A DNA stretch of 64,000 nucleotides, from NCBI RefSeq assembly GCF_003573695.1, contig NC_039358.1, positions 238,396,345 through 238,460,344 of the forward strand. Direction: 5' to 3'. This DNA comes from Papaver somniferum (Eukaryota; Streptophyta; Magnoliopsida; Ranunculales; Papaveraceae). This document shows positions 56,977-64,000 of the stretch, in pieces (position 1 is the first letter of the stretch; each line of letters opens with the position of its first letter). The notes below the pieces were generated by a model, which did not search any database, was not told the DNA's origin, and saw only the letters and a program-made list of their open reading frames with translations. Both the position numbers and the translations under genes were made by a program.

Positions 56977-57563
56977 TGATGAGTGCCAAATAATGTATAT
57001 ATTTATCCCTTTTTGTTGGCATTTAACTCATCTTTTGTGCAGTAATTCTACATTTTATCCCATATTCTGTATTTTCATTGTTTTCAAGAATAAATATTTT
57101 TCTTACTTAATTTTGCATGTTAGGTAATAAATAAAGTTTGGATGAATAGCAGAGCGGAAAAGAGCAGAAAAGTAGTGAAAAGCCGGAAGAAATTACGCAA
57201 GGAAGCCGCAAAGAATGGAGCGCACGTCCAAAAAGCTAGGAATGGGCTCAAGAAGGAAGAATTGTTCTTAAAGAAGATATGGGCTTGGCATACCCAAGGC
57301 CCAAAACCCTTACCCAAACCCATTTTCTATAACCAAAACCGCCTCCATCTTCAGCCGTCGGATTGGATCCATCTCATCATCCGATGGTCTCTCCTTCATC
57401 GCGCATCAAAATCTGAAGCTCCTGCAAAACACCATAGTGCCTAAATTCCAAGCCTTCAGATTAGATCACATTTAGATCCTACGGTCGCTTCTTTGCCTGC
57501 GCATCAAACCTCGATACTTCCGCTTAACACTACAACACATAACCCCATCTTTGAGGCCTGCCA
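56977..57563 (+). repeat. 5' LTR of the gag-only element
   Basis: 587 bp, TG...CA. It contains a TATA-like GTATATATTTA near its start and a 100-codon open frame (57,142-57,444, Lys/Arg-rich start) that is identical in protein in the 3' LTR. With so little divergence that identity is no evidence of coding. Confidence 0.92.
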
Positions 57564-58424
57564 AGTTTTTGGCGCCGCTGCCCGGGACTTGGGTCTGTGT
57601 TTTTCTTGTGTTTTTCTTTAGCTATTTTGTATTTCATTTCATAGCATTTGCATCTGCATCTGCTTCACTTCTTTTGTTGTTGGACCTGCTGTTCTGAACC
57701 TGTTTTTCCTCTGCTGGGACGCCACCAAGGAAAAGAACCAAAGCCCAACTGGGTTTTTGCAACAATATCAGAGCAGCTGGGCTGTGCTTAAAAGGTAACC
57801 CATTTAAGAGAACCCGAATTGTGGGCTTCCAATTTTTAATTGTGGGCATGTAATATTAAAGCCAATTTTTGGGCTTCTCTTATTTTCTGTTGGGTTTGTA
57901 ATAATTTATTTGTGGGCTTGTTTGTTTAATTTGTGGGCTTGTATTTAATTTTTGTGAGCTTGTTTAATTTGGACTTGTATTTTGTATTCTGGGTTTTTAA
58001 ACCCAGCTGAGCTTGTAACCGATCACGCTAGTTGAACTCGTTAGTGGGCCGAGTACCCAAATTCTAGGCCGAGATTTTGGACTCAGTTCCACCAAAAGTT
58101 TTCAACCAAGCGGAGCCAAAGCAAACGCAAAACAAACAGTGGGCGTGCTCCCATTCAAAAACCAAATTTTATATAAAAAAAAAAAAAAAAAAAAATTCTT
58201 TTTCTCCCATTTTAAAACCAAATTTCTACTTTGCTCCCATTTTTAAAAACCAAATTTTCTTTTTCTTTTATATCCCATCAAAACCAAAATTTTCCCATAA
58301 AAAACCAAATTTTTAAAAAAACCCATTAAAACCAAATAGTGGGCTTTGTGTCTTTTCAAAATGGGCCAACCTCGTGCTCTCCATGAATACATGTATCCGT
58401 CAATAAAAATTCCATTATCATGTA
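57564..58424 (+). other. Leader between 5' LTR and gag, with primer-binding site
   Basis: The primer-binding site is within the first 25 bases. Beyond it lies T/G-rich then A/C-rich sequence, with a poly-A run at ~58,170 and eight or so AAACCAAATTT/CCCAT words between 58,155 and 58,340. No coding. This is where packaging signals would be expected. Confidence 0.55.
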
Positions 58425-59867
58425 TTGTATTCTCAAACCAATAACCCTTTTAAAATAAATGCAAGCATGATACAAATACTTCCTATATTTCGAGGGTTCG
58501 ATTCTGAGAACCCCTATACTCATGTAAGAGAGTTTGAACAAATTTGTCGGACTATGCAACCTGATCATATGTCCGAAGACTCTCTGAAATTGCGTTTGTT
58601 TACATTTTCTTTAAAGGAAAGGGCCAAAACATGGTTTTACGGTTTGAGACCACAATCAATCAACACTTGGGACCAACTCACAGATCTATTTTTCAAAAAA
58701 TTCTTTCCACATCATAGGACCATCGCTATTCGTCAAAGTATCAATTGTTTTGTCCAATTGGATGAGGAAACTGTTTTTCACTATTTTGAACGTTTTAATG
58801 AATTGTTGAGTGAATGTCCGCACCATGGAATTGAGAAGTGGAGACTTGTCGTCATCCTCTATGAGGGACTAGACTTTAAATCTCGAACCATGGTTGAGTC
58901 TATGTGTAATGGTGAGTTTATTGATAAATCTGTGGATGATGCATGGAATTTTTTAGCCGAGATTGCAGAGAAAACCCATCAATGGGAATACGTTAGGGAA
59001 ATAGGAACAACACCACATGATATGAGTCACCCCCATGAATTAGAGTTTTATTCTTGTAATAGCTCCGACCTTAGGATTGAAAATTATCCTAGATTGCAAA
59101 ATCCCTATCATGATGATGATGATGATTATGATGTTATGTTAGAAGAACATGTCTATACTGAAAATGTTATGGAACCTTTGGGTTCAAATACATTAGGCTT
59201 CTCTACCCCGACCTTAATGCATGATATTTCTTCTAGTATTCCATGTGATGTTTCCCCTGATGTGCCGATACACGAGAATCAATCTGTTGATGATGTTGAG
59301 GATTCTGATTGTGATCTTGCCAATTTGATTGATGATTGTGAGCATGATGTGACATGTGTAGATGAGTTAGGATATTTTGATTTGATTGATAATGATATGC
59401 CTATTCTTCTACCTAAGTCACAATCTGATGGCCTTCCACCCAACCTAGATTTGGTTTGTACCCATATTGTCAAACCGATTTTTCTGAAAATTCCTAATCT
59501 AGGATTGGAACTGTGTGCCTCCCAAGTCCTCTTGGACTATTTTGTTTCAAAATATAACACTTTTAAAGAGCCACAATTGGAATGCATTTCTTTGCCCATC
59601 CCGAACAAAGTCCATTTTCAGTTAGACCTTGTGAATCCTGCACCCCTAAAATTGTTAGATTTTGTGCTTAAAAGTGAACCTGTTGAAAAATTTTGGTTTA
59701 GGGGTGATTCATTCGGTTTTTCACTCTCACTCCCATTTAAGTCCAATTTTAGTGTTTTGAAACTTTCTATGTCTCTACACTTTTTCTTTTGGGTTGATCC
59801 TCAACTCTTTAGACTTTTGGTGTATGGTGAATTTTTTGTATATAATCCAGTAGATAAAATTTCTTAA
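58425..59867 (+). CDS. Gag protein of the TR-GAG element (Athila-like Retrotrans_gag)
   Basis: 480 residues, uninterrupted. The Retrotrans_gag-type capsid domain spans ~15-190: PIFRGFDSENPYTHVREFE, SLKERAKTWFYGLRPQSI, FFKKFFPHHRTIAIRQSI, YFERFNELLSECPHHGIEKW and YEGLDFKSRTMVE appear in the order seen in Athila Gag. The C-terminal half is acidic (Asp-rich runs around 225-235 and 285-330) and lacks a CCHC zinc knuckle. It should form the particle shell that packages element RNA. The true start could be a later Met; the first is taken because the frame opens near it after the leader. A complete frame fits recent mobility. Reverse transcription and integration must come from another element. Confidence 0.88.
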   Translation: MYSQTNNPFKINASMIQILPIFRGFDSENPYTHVREFEQICRTMQPDHMSEDSLKLRLFTFSLKERAKTWFYGLRPQSINTWDQLTDLFFKKFFPHHRTIAIRQSINCFVQLDEETVFHYFERFNELLSECPHHGIEKWRLVVILYEGLDFKSRTMVESMCNGEFIDKSVDDAWNFLAEIAEKTHQWEYVREIGTTPHDMSHPHELEFYSCNSSDLRIENYPRLQNPYHDDDDDYDVMLEEHVYTENVMEPLGSNTLGFSTPTLMHDISSSIPCDVSPDVPIHENQSVDDVEDSDCDLANLIDDCEHDVTCVDELGYFDLIDNDMPILLPKSQSDGLPPNLDLVCTHIVKPIFLKIPNLGLELCASQVLLDYFVSKYNTFKEPQLECISLPIPNKVHFQLDLVNPAPLKLLDFVLKSEPVEKFWFRGDSFGFSLSLPFKSNFSVLKLSMSLHFFFWVDPQLFRLLVYGEFFVYNPVDKIS

Positions 59868-61279
59868 AAACCATTTTGTTCCTTTTGTATATATTTTGCT
59901 AATCCAATATGATCTCGGCTGAAATATGTTGGATTTTTGCCTTGAATAACGGAGTTTTAATTCTGCTTTCGCCGAAATCGGGTATTCTCTCTCCTTTTAC
60001 TCTACTCAGCATGTCCCTTTCCAAATGTTGCATTTTAATTCTTTCCATATTTTGAAACATTGAGGACAATGTTTAGTTTAGGTTTGGGGGTATAGAGTAG
60101 ATACCACGATAATATGCTATAATTGAAAACGAACTCCTTCTTCTTTTTGAAAAAATTGAAAAATTCCAAAAAAATTGATAAATAAAAATAAAAAAAATGA
60201 AAAATCATAAAAATGGAGCTCATTTACCTTGAAATGTTGACTCTTGTGCAAATATGTAATTATTAGGAGTCTTAGTCTAGATATTTAGGCACCCTGATTC
60301 TAGCACAATTCACATAGTGATAAGAAATTTGCACGCGCACGATCTACCAATACATGTATGGCCTCGATCTTCAAGGTGTTTGATAGGAAGTTACGATTGC
60401 CAATCACTTTAGAATACTGAACGAAACTTGACTAGCTTGTTCTTTGGTTGGTTGGGATAGAAAGTGGAGGTTACATTAAGAGAGACAACCATCGAATTTA
60501 ACTGGGTGCATCAAAAAGGGCTACCTCTTGCAAAGTGTCATGTAATTTTTGTTTCCTTTTGTATATGTATCAAAAGTGTTTCCTTCTTAAAAAAAAAAAA
60601 AAAAAAAAAAACGATGTTTATATTCAAAAATAAAAAAAAATAAAAAAAAAATCAAATCAAGTATTTATCAATTCCATCATCTCTTGTTCCAAAAATAAAA
60701 AGAGAATAGTCAATGTAAATAAGAGTCATGTAAATAGTCATTTTGTTGTTTCTTTGTAATAAGCAAGGAGGGTGTATGCCATTGATGTACAACGCGAGTA
60801 ATTGTGAAATACCTCCAACTCATTCACAATTCTCGTAAAGTCCGGACAGCTAGCTAGATTTCGACCTCAGTTCTTAGCCTGAGAAACTATCTCTTGGTGA
60901 TTAGTAGTCATAACTTCAAATCTTTCTTTACACATGTGTAGATACACTTTACACTCTTATCACATGTCTTTTTTTGTTATCAGTGCTAGGATTGTGCCTT
61001 TGATAGCTAGATTGACATCTCCATTTTGCTGTGAGCTTAAACTGTTTTGCACATGTCACATTTGATGGAATCTGAGCTTATATTTTGACCTAGAACTTTG
61101 TAGGTACGTTCTAAGCAAACCTTCACGAGACTTCAACTCGTCCACTAGGGACACTTAGTGGTTTAAAAGGCTTAGTGCATACGCTAAATGCATTCGAGAG
61201 ACCAGCGACAGTGGTATAGTTAGGATTTCCTTAGTTTTGTTTTACTTGAGGACAAGTAAAATTCAGGTTTGGGGGTATT
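59868..61279 (+). other. Non-coding 3' half of the gag-only element, with an internal polypurine-like tract
   Basis: TAGTTTAGGTTTGGGGGTATA at ~60,075 closely resembles the functional tract at 61,264-61,278 (TTCAGGTTTGGGGGTATTTG), including the preceding GAGGACAA. Poly-A runs lie at ~60,588 and ~60,640. No coding frame of note, so pol has been lost entirely. Confidence 0.6.
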
Positions 61280-61866
61280 TGATGAGTGCCAAATAATGTA
61301 TATATTTATCCCTTTTTGTTGGCATTTAACTCATCTTTTGTGCAGTAATTCTACATTTTATCCCATATTCTGTATTTTCATTGTTTTCAAGAATAAATAT
61401 TTTTCTTACTTAATTTTGCATGTTAGGTAATAAATAAAGTTTGGATGAATAGCAGAGCGGAAAAGAGCAGAAAAGTAGTGAAAAGCCGGAAGAAATTACG
61501 CAAGGAAGCCGCAAAGAATGGAGCGCACGTCCAAAAAGCTAGGAATGGGCTCAAGAAGGAAGAATTGTTCTTAAAGAAGATATGGGCTTGGCATACCCAA
61601 GGACCAAAACCCTTACCCAAACCCATTTTCTATAACCAAAACCGCCTCCATCTTCAGCCGTCGGATTGGATCCATCTCATCATCCGATGGTCGCTCCTTC
61701 ATCGCGCATCAAAATCTGAAGCTCCTGCAAAACACCATAGTGCCTAAATTCCAAGCCTTCAGATTAGATCACATTTAGATCCTACGGTCGCTTCTTTGCC
61801 TGCGCATCAAACCTCGATACTTCCGCTTAACACTACAACACATAACCCCATCTTTGAGGCCTGCCA
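61280..61866 (+). repeat. 3' LTR of the gag-only element
   Basis: 587 bp. It differs from the 5' copy by A for C in CCCAAGG(A)CC and G for T in GATGGTC(G)C. Confidence 0.92.
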
Positions 61867-61871
61867 GTTGT

Positions 61872-62460
61872 TTCGCAAAAAAAAATTAAAACTACAAAGT
61901 AACCGAAGTCCACCCTTAGAATCGAAAAAAAAAACAAATCCAGTCTAACCGAACTGTGTTGTTGTGGCCACTATGTTGAGTTCCAAAATAACCGAACTTA
62001 GCCAATAGAGTTCGGTTTTTTCGCAAAAATTTTAAAACTACAAAGTAACCGAACTTAGCCAATAGACGCTGTAACTTCACATTTTTTTTTGTTTGTTAAG
62101 TTCGGTAACTTCACAATTTTATCGCAGAAACCGAACTCAAAGTTCGGTTGGTTAGCTGTTAGGTTAAAGTTTGCGAAAGAACCGAACTTTGTAAACTTAT
62201 ATACTCTTATATTACGTAAACTTCGGTTAGATCAAAAGTGCATGCAGTTTGCGAACCAACCGAACATAACGCTGTAACTCCTAGAAATTCTATTATTAGA
62301 GAGTTCGATAACCTGCGTGTTTGGAACAAGTAACCGAAATACACTTTCAGATGAGTTCGGTTACTTGTTCATCTCACGGGGCAACCGAACTACAGCTTCA
62401 GATGAGTTCGGTTACTTGTTCATCATATAAAGTAACCGAACTGTTCAAAATCCAGTTCAA
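61872..62460. repeat. Right-arm foldback motif cluster
   Basis: About twenty AACCGAA/TTCGGTT half-sites in ~590 bases. 62,354-62,391 and 62,405-62,442 are both exactly 38-bp foldbacks (AGTTCGGTTA...ACCGAACT) with different spacers. A shorter 28-bp pair (AACCGAACTT...GTTCGGTT) lies near 61,990. Confidence 0.82.
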
Positions 62461-62631
62461 ATCCGGATCATTTTGAAGATTAACAAATATTCTAGGAGAG
62501 GATGAAGATGAAGAATAAGATGAGTTTTCATCATTTGAATACTCAAACTTAGTGAATTGGAAAAAAAATCTATTTTCCATGTTTTTCTCCTTCATCTTAT
62601 CTAACTCTACTCTCTCAATAATTCTACTCAA
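62398..62631 (-). CDS. Possible small Ser-rich protein of the second inverted-repeat element
   Basis: 77 codons on the minus strand with a start after a purine-rich leader, charged N-terminus (ERVELDKMKEKNMENRFFF) and a Ser run. It lies just inside the right end, reading inward, and its 3' end overlaps the foldback cluster. A homologue is not recognised. It may be the first exon of a truncated accessory gene or chance. Confidence 0.25.
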   Translation of the reverse strand: MSRIIERVELDKMKEKNMENRFFFQFTKFEYSNDENSSYSSSSSSPRIFVNLQNDPDLNWILNSSVTLYDEQVTELI

Positions 62632-62807
62632 CTAATAATAAACTCATCTTTTAATTTAATCTGACTAATTGTTTTTAACTAAATCATTCACTAATCATCA
62701 CCCAAAATTAATCTGGAGGGTAATTTAGGTATTAATATAAATATCTAGATAAGGGGTGACCTAGATTTACTTCTAATGTCTTTACCCAAAATAAAACCAT
62801 GGTCCCC

Positions 62808-64000
62808 AAAGGCAGCGTCAGGCCCAGTAAGGGGCTATTTGTATTTCTGATAAACCAACGTATTCCTATTTTTAGCCCAACAATATTTTGTGCATGTTAG
62901 CTCGTTTGTATTTGTAAGGCCATTTGTATTTCTGATAAACCAAGAACCATTTCTGGGGCAGCACTCCTTTTTTTTTTTGGGAAAGAAACAGTTTAGTCCA
63001 AAAACGCATGAAAATGTATGGATTAGTCCATCCCGAGTTAACTAGGTACAATTTAGTCCAAAAGTTATTTAAAATATCAAAATACACATATAACTTTCCT
63101 GATTTACAATTTAGTCCAAATATGTACGGTTTAATCCAAAATGACTCATGATGATGTCAGCAATTTTAAATAACATAAAAAATATTAAAAACAATTTGTC
63201 TTTCGAATCGTTTGCCAAAATTTCGCAAACTTTATATATTCAGAAAGCTCTTTCCGAGAGCTACAAAAAGAGTACCCATATGACTATGTAATTCTCGTTT
63301 TTTAAAAATCTTAATTTCCACTTGTATACAAACATGTGCACCAGTTTGTACACCACATACAACTTGTTGGGCGCCCCCTCATGCTGAACTAGTTTCATTA
63401 CAACTACACATTAATTGTATTTCAATAAAAGTGACCTGCAAATCCAAACACGATGAATGCATTATCCAATTCATTAGAATGCAATTTAATGTATTACAAA
63501 ACGATTACTAACTAGTCCTTTGACCCATAACTCCAAAAAGATTATCAATACGGACACAATCTCTGCTAATATAATTGAACCAATTGATAATGTAAGGTAA
63601 ATAGAATAATGTAGAATCAAACCTCAGTAACTCGATAGAATGGTTTGATGATCGATAACGGTCAAACTGGTCATGTAGCATTGCAATCTCAAGATGATAA
63701 TCACGTGGCTCTGTAATATGAGGATGCTAAACTGATTTTGTAACTCTGCAACCTCTGAATGGCTGGATTGACAATATTTTTGTTAATGTGTCATTCTTCA
63801 TATTCCCTTAATTAAAACCCAGAAATGAATATATCAGGATCACATCATCTCTAAAGATCTATCGAGGCAAACTTCAGAAGAAATTTTCACTCTATTAAAT
63901 TCATCAAACTTCTCCATAATGCTAGCCAGCTAGGATGGAAACTAAAATAAGAACACTAGAGCTAATGAATTAACGGTCGTCTAACATCAATCATTTTGTT
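62808..64000. other. No gene; cluster of AATTTAGTCCAAA words
   Basis: TTTAGTCCAAA-type words recur five times between 62,990 and 63,140, in one orientation (with ATTAGTCCAT and TTAATCCAAA variants), and TTTGTATTTCTGATAAACCAA occurs at ~62,838 and ~62,926. Such clusters mark arms of decayed DNA elements. The rest to the window end is unrecognised AT-rich sequence. Confidence 0.45.

Larger units (their letters stand above)
56977..61866 (+). mobile_element. Gag-only LTR retrotransposon (TR-GAG type, Athila-like), very young
   Basis: Two 587-bp LTRs (56,977-57,563 and 61,280-61,866; TGATGAGTGCC...GGCCTGCCA) differ at only two positions by eye. A 5-bp duplication GTTGT flanks the element (56,972-56,976 and 61,867-61,871). 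The primer-binding site, TGGCGCCGCTGCCCGGGA just after the 5' LTR, matches the style of Athila elements (tRNA-Asp type). A polypurine tract GGTTTGGGGGTA precedes the 3' LTR. Only a gag gene is present; protease, RT and integrase are absent, so it must use enzymes from a relative. Confidence 0.92.
56340..62807. mobile_element. Second inverted-repeat DNA element with foldback motif, split by an LTR element
   Basis: The left end GGGACCATGGTTTT (56,340, repeated at 56,359) is matched by the inverted right end GGGGACCATGGTTTTA at 62,807. Without the inserted retrotransposon it would be ~1.57 kb. AACCGAAC/GTTCGGTT half-sites occur many times in both arms. The right arm inside the end (GTAAATCTAGGTCACCCCTT) resembles the right arm of the 45,620-51,448 element (GTAATTCTAAGCTACCCCTT), and the left arm shares TGTCC(T/A)AAAACG...CCCTTA. 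No target duplication was settled and no transposase is seen. Confidence 0.6.

Noticed and set aside
57142..57444. 100-codon frame identical in both LTRs
   Set aside because: Identity is expected because the whole LTRs differ at two bases; no domain is recognisable.

Overview
The window reads as nuclear DNA of a flowering plant. It is AT-rich, its genes are split by GT...AG introns, and it carries four copies or remnants of a cytosolic-type Hsp70 gene with the plant-typical single intron after codon ~72. Plant-specific mobile elements make up most of the rest: Tat-lineage Ty3/gypsy with a second RNase H and an antisense ORF, Ty1/copia, an Athila-like gag-only element, CACTA, hAT and Mutator-like ends, LINE and SINE remnants. 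A dicot is likely. The species cannot be fixed from the sequence alone.

Layout. 1-4,080: no gene recognised. 4,080-15,540: two overlapping Tat remnants (Gag/protease; conserved non-coding block, spliced antisense gene and LTR-like stretch; RT/RNase H/integrase; then block, antisense-gene remnant and LTR-like stretch again). 15,541-21,395: an Hsp70 pseudogene cut in two by a decayed copia element. 21,574-24,017: a 392-bp MITE, then a 1.5-kb Mutator-like inverted-repeat element carrying a nested 547-bp hAT element. 24,634-26,802: Hsp70 gene A (638 codons). 26,803-41,510: a CACTA end, SINE-like pieces, three adjoining tandem-repeat families (31.9-35.0 kb), a 170-bp direct-repeat pair, an unrecognised minus-strand coding remnant and a LINE remnant. 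41,699-44,236: Hsp70 gene B. 45,620-51,448: a 5.8-kb DNA transposon with 43-bp inverted ends, two convergent spliced genes and many short foldback modules. 51,737-54,903: Hsp70 copy C, broken by two frameshifts, with a solo LTR in its intron. 56,340-62,807: a second, related inverted-repeat element with its own foldback motif, split by a very young 4.9-kb gag-only LTR retrotransposon. 62,808-64,000: no gene.

How it fits together. B, C and the first pseudogene share UTR and intron sequence, so the cluster grew by tandem duplication and was then spread apart by transposons. None of the four copies keeps the EEVD end of cytosolic Hsp70: A ends EEVE, C ends EEIH, B is frameshifted just before a hidden EEIY, and the pseudogene is degraded. 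That suggests a side lineage with altered co-chaperone docking. The least ordinary object is the transposon at 45.6-51.4 kb, with its 232-bp tandem array. Its foldback modules are held to 35-37 bp and pepper both arms and even an intron. The element at 56.3-62.8 kb has the same design (36-39 bp modules) with a different half-site.
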